DNA of 64,000 nucleotides from Candidatus Ichthyocystis hellenicum (GCF_001460935.1 NZ_LN906597.1:1479743-1543742); one strand, 5' to 3'. Shown: positions 29,141-39,025, numbered from the stretch's first letter. The notes: generated by a model from the sequence alone, not told the origin. Program-made: numbers and translations.

Positions 29141-30592
29141 TTATTTTTTCTCAACCGCAACAAACGCCCTATCATAGGCGCGCTGAATTAAAAAGGATGC
29201 AGACTTCGAAGGGGAATTGATCATATCATCAAATTGTTTAAGTTGAGTAAGCGGCTTACCATTCATAGCAATCAGAACATCACCAGACCTTATACCAACC
29301 TGATAAGCAGTTCCTGTTTGCAGAATATGCCCCACAAACAAACCATTCTTGGTACGAGCAAGTTTAAGCTCATCTGGAGACATTTCACGCAACGAAATGC
29401 CCATAGGGGCGTAAAAACGAAAAGACTTATCATCATTAGCAATAGAATTGGATGCAGAATTTGACCACTTTACCGTAAACTTTTGCAAATCACTACCGCG
29501 CCATAGTGAAACAGAAGCTGGATTAAGAGCATCATGAGAAGCAACAAGAGAATAAAATTCATCTACATTTGTTACTGCATGATTTTCAAACTGAGAAATA
29601 CAATCACCAGACTTGATACCCGCCAACAAAGCAGGAGATCCAGCCATAACCTGAGAAACCAGTACACATGAATTTAATTTTAACTTGAATGAATTAGCCA
29701 AATCAGGGGTTAAATTTTGCGCCACAACACCTAAATATGTAGGTCTAACAAACCCGTTACGCTTAAGCTCTGTAGAAACTCTAAGGGCATAATCGGAAGG
29801 AATAACAAAAGAAAAATTATTGGAAAAGTCTACATGAGGAGTATTAATACCTACTAAGTCACCGTCCATATTAACCAAAACACCACCAACACCCTTAGCT
29901 GTAAGCAAAGCATCAGTCAATATAAAATGATGGGGCATGTAGGAACGAATAACACCATGAGAAACGGTATCATCATATCCAATAGAAATAACCCACTGAT
30001 TGACGGAAATATTTTTCATATTTGCTAACTTCACCGGAGTTAGTGGTTTATCATTAGCGATCTTAATCAATGCCAAACCACTATTACGGTCAAGACCAAT
30101 AACCTGAGCATCAAACAATTTATTGGTAGAAGCTACAACCTGAACTCTCTCTGCCCCATAAAGCAAATAGGCTGATGTCAAAATATAGCCATCAGATGAA
30201 ATCACTACCCCTGATACGTCATAGAATGAGTGAATTCCCTGCGTTTGGCGTTTATGCACGCGCAGAGACTCGTCTAACTGCCCAAACCAAGAGTCTAGGT
30301 CCCTCAGTATATTATCTATTCCCCATTCAAAAAAATCCGGACGGTGAGTAACACGAACATGAACAACGGAAGGACGAGCAACACTCAAAATACTGGAAAA
30401 AGAATGCAACGTATCAGCAGCGTGATTTGAAGGTACTACACTAGCAGATTTTATTGGCAAAACTTCATTAGCATTGAAAATAAGCGCCTTTTTTGTCAAG
30501 TACATCTGGTAGGCACCGGAACCCACAACTGCTCCCAAAACCCCAACAAGCAGATAGGAAAAGAAACGCTTAACAATCTTTGCCATAGACAT
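29141..30592 (-). CDS. HtrA/Deg-family pseudoprotease with two PDZ domains
   Basis: 483 residues from ATG 30592; a TTG 21 bases upstream is possible. One N-terminal membrane/signal segment (about 8-30), a trypsin-like domain (about 65-255) and two PDZ domains (about 275-365 and 385-475). Alignment by eye with DegP shows all three catalytic residues replaced: His of TNNHVV is Tyr142 (TSAYLL), Asp of RSDIAL is Gly172 (NSGLAL), Ser of GNSGG is Val235 (KGVGGVL). Flanking fold positions such as GDLVGINT and the FVIPSDY segment are well kept. It therefore probably acts as a chaperone, scaffold or sensor in the periplasm. Upstream of alaS and downstream of pssA. Confidence 0.88.
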   Translation of the reverse strand: MSMAKIVKRFFSYLLVGVLGAVVGSGAYQMYLTKKALIFNANEVLPIKSASVVPSNHAADTLHSFSSILSVARPSVVHVRVTHRPDFFEWGIDNILRDLDSWFGQLDESLRVHKRQTQGIHSFYDVSGVVISSDGYILTSAYLLYGAERVQVVASTNKLFDAQVIGLDRNSGLALIKIANDKPLTPVKLANMKNISVNQWVISIGYDDTVSHGVIRSYMPHHFILTDALLTAKGVGGVLVNMDGDLVGINTPHVDFSNNFSFVIPSDYALRVSTELKRNGFVRPTYLGVVAQNLTPDLANSFKLKLNSCVLVSQVMAGSPALLAGIKSGDCISQFENHAVTNVDEFYSLVASHDALNPASVSLWRGSDLQKFTVKWSNSASNSIANDDKSFRFYAPMGISLREMSPDELKLARTKNGLFVGHILQTGTAYQVGIRSGDVLIAMNGKPLTQLKQFDDMINSPSKSASFLIQRAYDRAFVAVEKK

Positions 30593-30644
30593 AGCCAAAA
30601 CCCCCCTTAGCAAAATTACAATGAATCAAAAACCTACCAAATTA

Positions 30645-31460
30645 CTATACAGTACAACCAGAGTCAGAATCATCTTCAGGTGAAGACAAATTCTTTTTCC
30701 GCAGGAGTCTATTAAAAACAGCGCGGAAACACCCCCAAAAAAGATAAGATAGGGAGAGAAAAAACAGCATGTCGAAAAGGTCAATCAAAGACTGTGACAA
30801 AGCAACTATTGCCAATACTACCCAAACAACACGAGAAAACGGAATACTTTTCCTGAAATTAATATTTTTACCACTATAAAAAGGAATACTAGAAATCATC
30901 ATTAGACCGGCAAAAACTGTAAGTATCCAAGAAGTTATATCTAGTAAAAAAGGAGAAACATGGGGGGTATGACTCCTAACAACAGTCACATAACTAACCA
31001 GCAATATGGCAGCTACTGGACTAGGAAGTCCTAAAAAATGAGGTTTTGTGCCTTCCTCTTCATCCAAAGAAACGTTAAAACGGGCCAAACGCAATGCGGC
31101 AGTTACACAATATATGAAGGCAGCTGCCCATCCAGACCTTCCCATTGCCTTAAGTGACCACTCATACATAATGAGTGCTGGTGCTGCACCAAAACAAATC
31201 ATATCAGAGAGACTATCATACTCAGCACCAAATGCACTTTGAGTATGCGTTAAACGTGCAACACGACCGTCAAGATTATCAAAAATGGTAGAAAAAAAAA
31301 TGGCGAAGGCAGCACTTCGAAAATCGCCGTTCATAGACCTGACAATAGCAAAAAATCCACAAAACAATGCAGATGTTGTAAGCAAATTCGGCAACAGGTA
31401 AATCGTTTTCTTTTTTAAATCACGACGAGCAGAGCGCAACCCAAAAGTCTTTTTATGCAT
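30645..31460 (-). CDS. pssA: CDP-diacylglycerol-serine O-phosphatidyltransferase
   Basis: 271 residues with several membrane helices. The CDP-alcohol phosphotransferase motif is intact: D64-G-x2-A-R69 then G78-x3-D82-x3-D86. Makes phosphatidylserine from CDP-diacylglycerol and serine in the inner membrane. Followed on the transcript by the htrA-like gene and preceded by psd, the next enzyme of the pathway. The cytosolic C-terminal tail is Lys- and Asp/Ser-rich. Confidence 0.94.
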   Translation of the reverse strand: MHKKTFGLRSARRDLKKKTIYLLPNLLTTSALFCGFFAIVRSMNGDFRSAAFAIFFSTIFDNLDGRVARLTHTQSAFGAEYDSLSDMICFGAAPALIMYEWSLKAMGRSGWAAAFIYCVTAALRLARFNVSLDEEEGTKPHFLGLPSPVAAILLVSYVTVVRSHTPHVSPFLLDITSWILTVFAGLMMISSIPFYSGKNINFRKSIPFSRVVWVVLAIVALSQSLIDLFDMLFFLSLSYLFWGCFRAVFNRLLRKKNLSSPEDDSDSGCTV

Positions 31461-31503
31461 AAAGATAGTCTCGAACCTAAAAAATAATCAAGGAAAGCGC
31501 TTA

Positions 31504-32154
31504 TTATGGCAGCTCGCATAAAGCCGTCAGGGAGGCCTTTACCCGATCACCAATGGAAACCAACAGGCGAGACTCTATGGGTAAATACATATCAAGCCTA
31601 GACCCAAAACGAATAAAACCGTAACTTTGCCCAACCTGCACCACTTGAGATGTACTAACATAGCAAAGTATCCTGCGGGCGACGAGCCCAGCAACCTGGA
31701 CACAGACCACATCAAACCCCTCATCTGTCTTAAGCCACAAAGCACATCTTTCATTACTATCCGAGGATTTATCGAGGGAAGCATTAATAAATTTACCAGG
31801 AGTATACCACTTATTGCACACACGACCAGAAACCGGGGCACGATTTCTATGAACATTAAAAATATTCATAAAAACACTTACTTTGATAGATGGTCTCCTA
31901 AGATAGGGATCCTCGGTCTGCGTAATACAAACAACCCTGCCATCAGCAGCAGACATAACCAAACCAGGATCTGAACAAACAACAGTACGCACTGGATCAC
32001 GGAAAAATTGAGCAACAAACAGTGCCAAAACTATAAAAAACCACGAAAAGCAAAATCCTAAAACAACATGGACAGCAACCGCCACAAAAATTGATCCCAA
32101 AACGAACGGCAAACCTTCGGGCGCAATCCAAGGAACGAATCCAAATCTGCGCAT
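31504..32154 (-). CDS. psd: Phosphatidylserine decarboxylase
   Basis: 216 residues from ATG 32154. Short-form Psd with N-terminal hydrophobic segments (about 15-50), conserved FMNIFNVHRNRAPVSG (95-110) and the autocleavage site FGSR with Ser185 becoming the pyruvoyl group. Converts phosphatidylserine to phosphatidylethanolamine. Next to pssA, so the full PE branch is present. Confidence 0.94.
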   Translation of the reverse strand: MRRFGFVPWIAPEGLPFVLGSIFVAVAVHVVLGFCFSWFFIVLALFVAQFFRDPVRTVVCSDPGLVMSAADGRVVCITQTEDPYLRRPSIKVSVFMNIFNVHRNRAPVSGRVCNKWYTPGKFINASLDKSSDSNERCALWLKTDEGFDVVCVQVAGLVARRILCYVSTSQVVQVGQSYGFIRFGSRLDMYLPIESRLLVSIGDRVKASLTALCELP

Positions 32155-32193
32155 AAACCCACCCAAAAATATAATGTCAAAATAAACAGCCAG

Positions 32194-33480
32194 CTAATAA
32201 TGATCCTTTATCGCCTTATAACCGATATCTGAACGATACTGCATTCCAGAGAAGTAAACACCGGAAATCATATCATAAGCATTCTTCTGTGCCATACGCA
32301 CTGTCTCCCCAAGAGCCGTAACACAAAAAACTCGCCCCCCTGAAGTCAATATCTCATCTTTTTCATATCTTGTTCCTGAATGAAAAATCTTAAACGATGG
32401 CATATCTTTAGGTATAGATAAAACCGGACGCCCTATAATAGGATTTGATGGGTATCCCTCCGATGCCAAAATAACAACAACAGCATGTCTTGTATCCCAC
32501 TCAATGCGGGAAATAGATCCCATTTTTTGATGCACAGCAGAAAAAAATATTTCATTAAGATCTGATACCAATCTCATAAGCAAAACCTGAGTTTCGGGAT
32601 CACCAAGCCTACAGTTGTACTCTAATAAAAAAGGATCACCATTGTCGCTAACCATAATACCAAAGTACAGAAAACCACTGTAGGACATTCCATAGTCATG
32701 TACAATGCCACTCATAGTAGGATCAACAATTTCTCGCATAATCCTTGCATAAAGCTCAGGAGTCATCAGTGAAGAGGGAGAATTTGCCCCCATGCCTCCA
32801 GTATTTGGACCCAAATCTCCTGTTTGGAGGCGTTTGTAGTCCTGGCTAGTCGCCAAAGTTTCTATATTCTCACCATCAGTCAAAATTATGAAGCTAATCT
32901 CATCCCCGCTGATACGCTCCTCAATGACAACGGAAGATCCTGAGTCACCAAGAACAAGTTCAGTAATCAGATCATCTACGATCTTATGAGACTCTTCTTT
33001 AGAGTCTGGCAAAAAAACACCCTTACCTGCTGCTAAACCATCAGACTTTATAACAAAATCAAATGTTAATTGATCTATGTAAGCATGAGCATCAACTGCA
33101 TTGTCAAAACACTTATAAGGTGCGGTCGGAATTGAATGACGAGACATAAAATCTTTAGCAAAAACCTTTGAAGTTTCCAGCCGAGCCAAACTCTTAACTG
33201 GACCCAAGATAAAAAGGCCTTCTTCTAAAAATAAATCCACAATCCCTTTCTCTAGAGGTGATTCAGAACCAACTACCGTGTAATCTATCCCATTAGACTT
33301 TGCAAAATCTGCCAAAGACCTGATGTCATCCGATTGTATGTGTACGTTTTCAATGGATTTCTCCGCAAAAGTACCAGCATTACCAGGGGCAACATAAACT
33401 TTACTTACTCTATCTCCCAAAGAAATACGCCATGCTAATGCATGCTCCCTACCCCCGGATCCAACAACCAAAACCTTCAT
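32194..33480 (-). CDS. purD: Phosphoribosylamine-glycine ligase
   Basis: 428 residues from ATG 33480 (MKVLVVGSGGREHALAW). ATP-grasp enzyme with the N-terminal GSGGREHA loop, LAAGKGVFLP, GPNTGGMGANSPS and the metal-binding LEYNCRLGDPETQ segments. Adds glycine to phosphoribosylamine in purine synthesis. Immediately downstream of purH; the two probably share a transcript. Confidence 0.97.
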   Translation of the reverse strand: MKVLVVGSGGREHALAWRISLGDRVSKVYVAPGNAGTFAEKSIENVHIQSDDIRSLADFAKSNGIDYTVVGSESPLEKGIVDLFLEEGLFILGPVKSLARLETSKVFAKDFMSRHSIPTAPYKCFDNAVDAHAYIDQLTFDFVIKSDGLAAGKGVFLPDSKEESHKIVDDLITELVLGDSGSSVVIEERISGDEISFIILTDGENIETLATSQDYKRLQTGDLGPNTGGMGANSPSSLMTPELYARIMREIVDPTMSGIVHDYGMSYSGFLYFGIMVSDNGDPFLLEYNCRLGDPETQVLLMRLVSDLNEIFFSAVHQKMGSISRIEWDTRHAVVVILASEGYPSNPIIGRPVLSIPKDMPSFKIFHSGTRYEKDEILTSGGRVFCVTALGETVRMAQKNAYDMISGVYFSGMQYRSDIGYKAIKDHY

Positions 33481-33522
33481 GATAAATATTCCCTTACATG
33501 CCTTGCCGAAAATAAAAAACAA

Positions 33523-35115
33523 TCAATGGCGAAAATGACGAACACCCGTAAAAACCATCACCAAGTTGTGTCTATTGGCCTCATCAATTACCTTCTGGTC
33601 TCTAACCGAACCCCCAGGTTGAATAATAGAAACGGCCCCGGTTTTAGCAATACGCTCAATACTGTCCGGAAATGGGAAAAACGCATCAGAAGCAACAACA
33701 GAATTACTCAAATTCAAATTGCGATCAGATGCCTTAAAAATGGCAAGATCTACTGCATCAACTCGGCTCATTTGACCGGCACCAATCCCCAAAGACATAC
33801 CATCTGAACAAAAAATAACGGCATTAGATTTAACATACTTAACAGCTTTCCAAGCAAACATGAGATCTCTTTGCTGTAACTTAGTTGGTTGCCTATCACT
33901 GACTACACGACAATCGTCAAACGAAATTTTGCGGCAATCAATATCTTGAATCAAAACACCACCACCACTAATGTGCTTAAATTCACACTCATTCTGACCA
34001 TAAGAATTCGAGGGGACCAGAACACGAACATTTGGTTTACGAGAAAACACCTGCTTTGCTCCATCAGTAAAGCTAGGGGCAATAACAACCTCTACAAAAA
34101 TTTTTAAAATATCAAGTGCAGTTTCTTCATCAACCTCAACATTAAACGCTACAATGCCCCCAAAAGAAGAAAGTTCATCACAACGAAGCGCTTTTCTATA
34201 TGCATCAATAGATGTTTCAGCAACAGCCAAACCACATGGGTTAGCATGTTTCACTATTACACAAGCAAGTTCCCCAAATGAAGAAGCACATGCCCAAGCA
34301 GTATCAGCATCAACCAAATTGTTGTATGACAAGGATTTTCCCTGCAACAAAGTGGCATGGGAAACACCACCCTCCCTAGAGGAAGAAGATACATAAAGAA
34401 CTGCCCTTTGGTGCGCATTTTCACCATAACGCAAATCTTGCTTCTTCTTCAAACAAAGAAGTAAGTGAGGCTCAAAGCTAAAAGGAAGAGAAGTTTTACT
34501 ATCAGAAAAGTTTTTCCGAATATAACCTGAAAAATATGCAGAAATAGCGTGATCATAATTCGCTATTACCTCAAAAGCTTTTGCTGCCATTTCAAGTCTA
34601 AAAGAGCAATCAACACCGCCATCTTTACTGAGTTGATCTAAAACACGCTCATAATCACTAGGATCAACTACTACCAAAACGTTCTTATAGTTCTTAGCTG
34701 CAGAACGGAGCAAAGTAGCACCACCTATATCAATATTCTCAATAAGAGCTTCATGACTTGATGACAACTCTAGCAACACCTTTTCAAACGGGTAAAGATT
34801 AACCACCACCACACTGATAGGCAATATGTTACGGTCAGCCAAGTCTTGTAAATGAGACTTTTTGCTGGAATCAGCCAAAATTCCAGCATGAATCACCGGA
34901 TGTAGAGTTTTAACCCTACCATCCAAAATCTCCGGAAAGCCAGTCCAATCTTCCACGGTATCTGTTTCTATGCCATTCTGATTAAAAACAACTGCTGTAC
35001 CCGCGGATGACACCAACTTAGCACCTATCCTATCATTCAGAGATTTTGCAAAAGAAACAATTCCGGACTTATCCGAAACGCTTATCAGCACAACAGGAGA
35101 AACACTATTTTCCAT
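33523..35115 (-). CDS. purH: Bifunctional AICAR formyltransferase / IMP cyclohydrolase
   Basis: 530 residues from ATG 35115. N-terminal MGS-like IMP cyclohydrolase domain (about 8-150, ISVSDKSGIVSFAKSL) and C-terminal AICAR transformylase (about 200-530) with KHANPCG and the QMSRVDA segment. Performs the last two steps to IMP. With purD it indicates a retained de novo purine route; other pur genes lie elsewhere. Confidence 0.97.
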   Translation of the reverse strand: MENSVSPVVLISVSDKSGIVSFAKSLNDRIGAKLVSSAGTAVVFNQNGIETDTVEDWTGFPEILDGRVKTLHPVIHAGILADSSKKSHLQDLADRNILPISVVVVNLYPFEKVLLELSSSHEALIENIDIGGATLLRSAAKNYKNVLVVVDPSDYERVLDQLSKDGGVDCSFRLEMAAKAFEVIANYDHAISAYFSGYIRKNFSDSKTSLPFSFEPHLLLCLKKKQDLRYGENAHQRAVLYVSSSSREGGVSHATLLQGKSLSYNNLVDADTAWACASSFGELACVIVKHANPCGLAVAETSIDAYRKALRCDELSSFGGIVAFNVEVDEETALDILKIFVEVVIAPSFTDGAKQVFSRKPNVRVLVPSNSYGQNECEFKHISGGGVLIQDIDCRKISFDDCRVVSDRQPTKLQQRDLMFAWKAVKYVKSNAVIFCSDGMSLGIGAGQMSRVDAVDLAIFKASDRNLNLSNSVVASDAFFPFPDSIERIAKTGAVSIIQPGGSVRDQKVIDEANRHNLVMVFTGVRHFRH

Positions 35116-35188
35116 AAAACACACTAGAAATTAATAAACCCAGGAACAAAACAGCAAAAAGACACCACAGTAACAAAACATTAGCAAC

Positions 35189-35437
35189 TCAGCTATTTGC
35201 CGTTATTTTGTAGAGATTTATTTTTTTCCGTAGTGTATTACGGTCTATACCCAAAATAGACGCAGCTTGCGTTTGATTGCCTTGTGTTTTATCGAGAATA
35301 ATTTCAATCAACGGACGTTCGACAGCGTGAATTACCATACTGTAAACCTGATGTGGTTTAGCTCCATCAAGATCATCAAAATATCTATAAATCCTCTTGC
35401 GTAGGCATTCTACCAAATCATCGCTATCCTGAGTCAT
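35189..35437 (-). CDS. fis: Fis-family nucleoid/DNA-binding protein
   Basis: 82 residues from ATG 35437, which follows a strong GGAGGGGGGGG ribosome-binding run (8 G's). The C-terminal helix-turn-helix GNQTQAASILGIDRNTLRKKINLY is the Fis signature and the preceding helices form the dimer core. Shorter than E. coli Fis (98), normal for betaproteobacteria. Lies upstream of purH as in many betaproteobacteria; the usual upstream dusB is absent. Confidence 0.92.
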   Translation of the reverse strand: MTQDSDDLVECLRKRIYRYFDDLDGAKPHQVYSMVIHAVERPLIEIILDKTQGNQTQAASILGIDRNTLRKKINLYKITANS

Positions 35438-35536
35438 ACCCCCCCCTCCGAAAAATAAAAACACAATCACAACACCACATTTAAATTATTTATCATATAA
35501 AAACATACTAAAAACATTCACACAATTCAGAAAAAA

Positions 35537-36694
35537 TCAATAACATGAATAAACGACGCCCCGCAAAAGAGACTTGAGAAACTTGCTTCCATTAAAAACG
35601 AACAACCCACAATCACCAAAATCCGAAGACAACACCCTACGGTGCACTAAGTAGTATGAAAGTGAGTTAGTGGCTCGCCACAAAAAACGACGCTTGGAAA
35701 AACAACTCTTCTCATAAGAAGAAAATGCCAACGAAACACACTCAGAGCCACAACGGACAAATTGCATCATGTAATTAGCTAGGGAACGAACATTGGACAA
35801 CGAAAAGTTAATGCCACGGGCACCAACAGGATGCAAAACTTGCGCTGCACTGCCCATCAACAAAACACGCTCACTAGGCCTAATCTCTGGGCGAAAAAAA
35901 ATCGGTATTTCCATAGAAGCCACATAATCAAGGTCCCTAGGATAACCTAAACGGTCGGTAACTGACAAACGCAACCTATCAAAAAAGGAAGGAGCAGACA
36001 AAAACGACTCATCTAGCCCAAAAGGGTCGGTAAACATTTCAATGAAGCTCCAACGGGACCCTTGCTGTGGGAATAAGGTTATAACAGAAGAATCACAAAA
36101 CACCTCGTAGGCACACTGAGGTAGACCACGAGAAAAAGAGACCGACCCGAGTATAGCATAATGGCGAATGCTAGATAATTCTCTAAACCCAGATGGTAAG
36201 GAACAGGCCATAATCAAATGTGAAGCTCGGCAGTTATAAACTGACCCATCGCTAGTTTCAAACGAAATGCTAACACAGTCACCACATACAGTATGTTCTA
36301 CATATCGCATTCCAGAAAACATCGATGAAGCATATTTCGAAGAGTATGCATTTTTACGCATACTAGACAAAAGATCAGTATAGTTTATGCAGTAGGCAAG
36401 ATGATCACAACCATAGTCTGAAGCATGCAAAGTAAGCTTAGTAAAGCTTTTAGCACGAAATACCTCCGTTCTATCTATGGTAAGAAGATCCGAAAGAGAC
36501 AACAAACCCTGAGAAACCAAGTAATCCACGTTGTCAGGCAACAAAACGATGCTTCTTCCATCCTTACGTGAAGAATCGGCGCATTCATGATGCTCAAACA
36601 ACACTGCCTCACAACCAATCCGGTGCAATGCACTCATAAGCGCTAAGCCAACAGGACCACCACCCACTATAACCGTAGAGTAAAAATCAGTCAT
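35537..36694 (-). CDS. ubiH: Ubiquinone-synthesis FAD monooxygenase UbiH-like
   Basis: 385 residues. N-terminal FAD-binding GGGPVGLALMSAL (11-23), central DG-like region, and the C-terminal motif LLMGSAAQVLHPVGARGINFSLSNV. The last motif departs from the common GDAAH form, but E. coli UbiH also has GNAAQ, so it fits UbiH rather than UbiF/VisC. Hydroxylates the ubiquinone ring. Its start overlaps the pepP stop (ATGA); pepP-ubiH is a conserved pair. Confidence 0.85.
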   Translation of the reverse strand: MTDFYSTVIVGGGPVGLALMSALHRIGCEAVLFEHHECADSSRKDGRSIVLLPDNVDYLVSQGLLSLSDLLTIDRTEVFRAKSFTKLTLHASDYGCDHLAYCINYTDLLSSMRKNAYSSKYASSMFSGMRYVEHTVCGDCVSISFETSDGSVYNCRASHLIMACSLPSGFRELSSIRHYAILGSVSFSRGLPQCAYEVFCDSSVITLFPQQGSRWSFIEMFTDPFGLDESFLSAPSFFDRLRLSVTDRLGYPRDLDYVASMEIPIFFRPEIRPSERVLLMGSAAQVLHPVGARGINFSLSNVRSLANYMMQFVRCGSECVSLAFSSYEKSCFSKRRFLWRATNSLSYYLVHRRVLSSDFGDCGLFVFNGSKFLKSLLRGVVYSCY

Positions 36695-37992
36695 GATCTC
36701 ATTACTGCCTCAACATCCCTACAAGATTTGGGAATACCAGAACTCATAACCAAACAACCGGAATCAGTCACAAGCAAATCATCCTCTATTCTAATGCCAA
36801 TCCCCCAAAAGGAGCTAGGTATATCATCTGAGGCACCAAAATATAGACCTGGCTCCACGGTTATAACAACTCCAGGCTGCATAAGATTAGAACGTCTCCC
36901 CATATCATAAAACCCTGTGTCATGAACATCTGCACCCATTGTATGGCTCGTTCGGTGCATATAGTACTTCTTGTACAACTTTTTAGAAATAACTTCATCA
37001 AAACTTTGAGATAGAATACCCAAATCAATTAATCCTTGTGAGAGCACCATAACAGCTGCCAGGTGCACATCGTCAACATCTTTGCCAGGAGAAACATTCT
37101 TTATAGCCTCTTCCTGTGCTGACAACACCAATTCATATATCTCTTTCTTAACCCCCTCGTACTTTCCAGAGGAAGGATAGGTACGTGTTATATCCGAAGC
37201 ATATCCATTGTATTCGCAACCAGCATCGATGAGAACAAAATCATCGTGCTGTATTTTTTTGTTATTATCGGTGTAATGGAGAATACATGCTCTGTCCCCA
37301 CTGGCAACAATACTATCATAGGCAGTACGTCGAGAACCCTCACGGTAGAATACACCCATGAGCTCAGCCTCTACTTCATACTCCCAGCGACCAGGAGCGA
37401 TAGTTCTGGCTGCCTGACAATGAGCCTTTCCTGTTATGTCAATAGCCCTCTGTATGGTCTCAATTTCATAATTGTCCTTGATTAAGCGCAAATCACCTAT
37501 GTAGTGAAGCACACTCTCTAAGGTTACATGTCCGTCATCATGCGGCCTCATGAAACTTTGTTTTTTGTATTCAAAAAGCAACTGATCCATCTCTTGGTTC
37601 TGTCCAAAATTAGCGTATATTTGTGTAAAATCGGGTATGGTTTTGTTCAAATACTCAAGAAAGTAATCATATTGAAAAACTTTATCGAATCTAAATATCC
37701 GCTTTACCTCATCAACACCCAATCTTTCCCCTGTCCAAAGCTCTTCATCCCTGTTTTTAGGTAAACAAAAAAATATGGACTCAACAATCACCCCCTGGAG
37801 AATTTTTAAGCAAAGAGCCGAGGAAGGCTCAGAAAATCCAGTTAAATAGTAGAAATTACTGTCATGTCTATACGGGTAAGTTATGTGAGAATTTCTGTAC
37901 TTTTCCGAAGCGTTTGGAATTACAACTAAACCATCATTCAACAAGCGAGAAAGATTAATTAAGCGCTTCTCACAAACATCATTGTCAACCAT
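36691..37992 (-). CDS. pepP: Xaa-Pro aminopeptidase
   Basis: 433 residues. N-terminal creatinase-like domain (about 5-165) and C-terminal pita-bread metallopeptidase. The dinuclear metal ligands are visible: Asp in LIDAGCEYNG and SDITRTYP, His in HTMGADVHD, Glu in VEPGLYFG and IRIEDDLLV. Removes N-terminal residues preceding proline. First gene of the pepP-ubiH pair; a promoter should lie in the AT-rich region beyond 37993. Confidence 0.95.
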   Translation of the reverse strand: MVDNDVCEKRLINLSRLLNDGLVVIPNASEKYRNSHITYPYRHDSNFYYLTGFSEPSSALCLKILQGVIVESIFFCLPKNRDEELWTGERLGVDEVKRIFRFDKVFQYDYFLEYLNKTIPDFTQIYANFGQNQEMDQLLFEYKKQSFMRPHDDGHVTLESVLHYIGDLRLIKDNYEIETIQRAIDITGKAHCQAARTIAPGRWEYEVEAELMGVFYREGSRRTAYDSIVASGDRACILHYTDNNKKIQHDDFVLIDAGCEYNGYASDITRTYPSSGKYEGVKKEIYELVLSAQEEAIKNVSPGKDVDDVHLAAVMVLSQGLIDLGILSQSFDEVISKKLYKKYYMHRTSHTMGADVHDTGFYDMGRRSNLMQPGVVITVEPGLYFGASDDIPSSFWGIGIRIEDDLLVTDSGCLVMSSGIPKSCRDVEAVMRS

Positions 37993-38710
37993 TGAGAGTG
38001 ATCCTCAGCAAAATAAAAACAAACCTCAACAAAGATAAAATCAAGCATAGTAGAATTACATATCCAACAATTGTTTGTTAGTAGATACTATGTTTCTTTA
38101 ATATACATGCATGCTTGCAGTAGGCTCAAAAAGCAAATAACAGAAGTACCCAATCATTTTATTCTTGAAATTTGAAAATTTCTACTAATACTTTTTTGTG
38201 TTTCGGGGTCTATTAAATTAAAAATAATAACATTACTTAAATCTATATTAGTTTAAAGCAATTAAATTTGTAATCATAATTGATAGTGTTTATGGATACC
38301 AGTACAACATCATTTAATTTAATAATAATTGTAATTACAATCATTATATATGCTTATAGGATCTTAATATCATTATTATTTTCTCTTGCACATCATACCT
38401 GTATCATGCTCGAAATAGCGCGCCAATTAATGTGAGTAACATAATATTAACCTTCCCATAATTTTACTTAATGAAGGCGATAATTAAGATTAATTACATA
38501 AGTGCCAAAATTTCAAGGAGCTTTTTTGTCTATGAGATTACTATGTCATCATGTAGTACTTATTTGGGGCATACAACATTGAATATTGCGTTTGTCCGTT
38601 TAAAGGAAAACCACTCATCATAGTTGCGTGTTCAAGTTGCATTTATTCCAACTGAGTTTAGTTTTGAATAAATGTTGTGTATTCAAAACTTAAAAATTAA
38701 GGAAAAAGTT
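37993..38710. other. AT-rich gene-poor region with HTH-gene control sequences
   Basis: About 720 bases without a confident gene. It separates divergent pepP and the HTH gene, and holds the 38661-38689 inverted repeat. One small frame, 38292-38435 plus (47 codons), would encode a very hydrophobic single-pass peptide ending in LEIARQLM; it has no good ribosome-binding site and composition alone could explain it. Confidence 0.5.
38661..38689. promoter_or_regulatory. Inverted repeat, candidate operator of the HTH gene
   Basis: GTTTTGAATA (38661-38670) and its exact complement TATTCAAAAC (38680-38689) are separated by 9 bases, so the half-site centres are 19 bases apart, close to two turns of the helix. 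It lies 22 bases before the HTH gene's ATG. The geometry fits a dimeric repressor site for autoregulation, or a 5'-UTR hairpin. Confidence 0.6.
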
Positions 38711-39025
38711 ATGAGAAACAATACAAGCAAAAAGAGAGTCAATCCTAGAGAAATTAGAAAAAAATTGGGCATGAACCAACAACAATTTTGGGAAAGAGTA
38801 GGAGTAACTCAAAGTGGCGGTTCTCGTTATGAGAGTGGTCGATCTATGCCAAAACCAGTATTAATGCTACTGCAACTTGTCCATATGGAAAACATAGACA
38901 TCAAGAAACTGTGCAAAGAAGATGTTGATGTCATAAAATATCTGAAAGATAGCGATTCCAGTAGCTATAAAGAACTAAAAAAATTGGCCAGGTATTATAT
39001 GAAAGAAAATACCGACAGGATTTAG
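38711..39025 (+). CDS. XRE-like helix-turn-helix regulator
   Basis: 104 residues from ATG 38711, preceded by AAGGAA; a start 39 bases upstream would fall inside the inverted repeat. The HTH spans about 10-45 (REIRKKLGMNQQQFWERVG, VTQSGGSRYESGR), a subtype common in Burkholderiales, with SGGSRYE in place of the usual S.iS..E. The C-terminal half is helical and charged (KYLKDSDSSSYKELKKLARYY). Probably a DNA-binding repressor controlling itself through the upstream palindrome. It is isolated between pepP and a carbonic-anhydrase-like gene, so its other targets are unknown. Confidence 0.82.
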   Translation: MRNNTSKKRVNPREIRKKLGMNQQQFWERVGVTQSGGSRYESGRSMPKPVLMLLQLVHMENIDIKKLCKEDVDVIKYLKDSDSSSYKELKKLARYYMKENTDRI

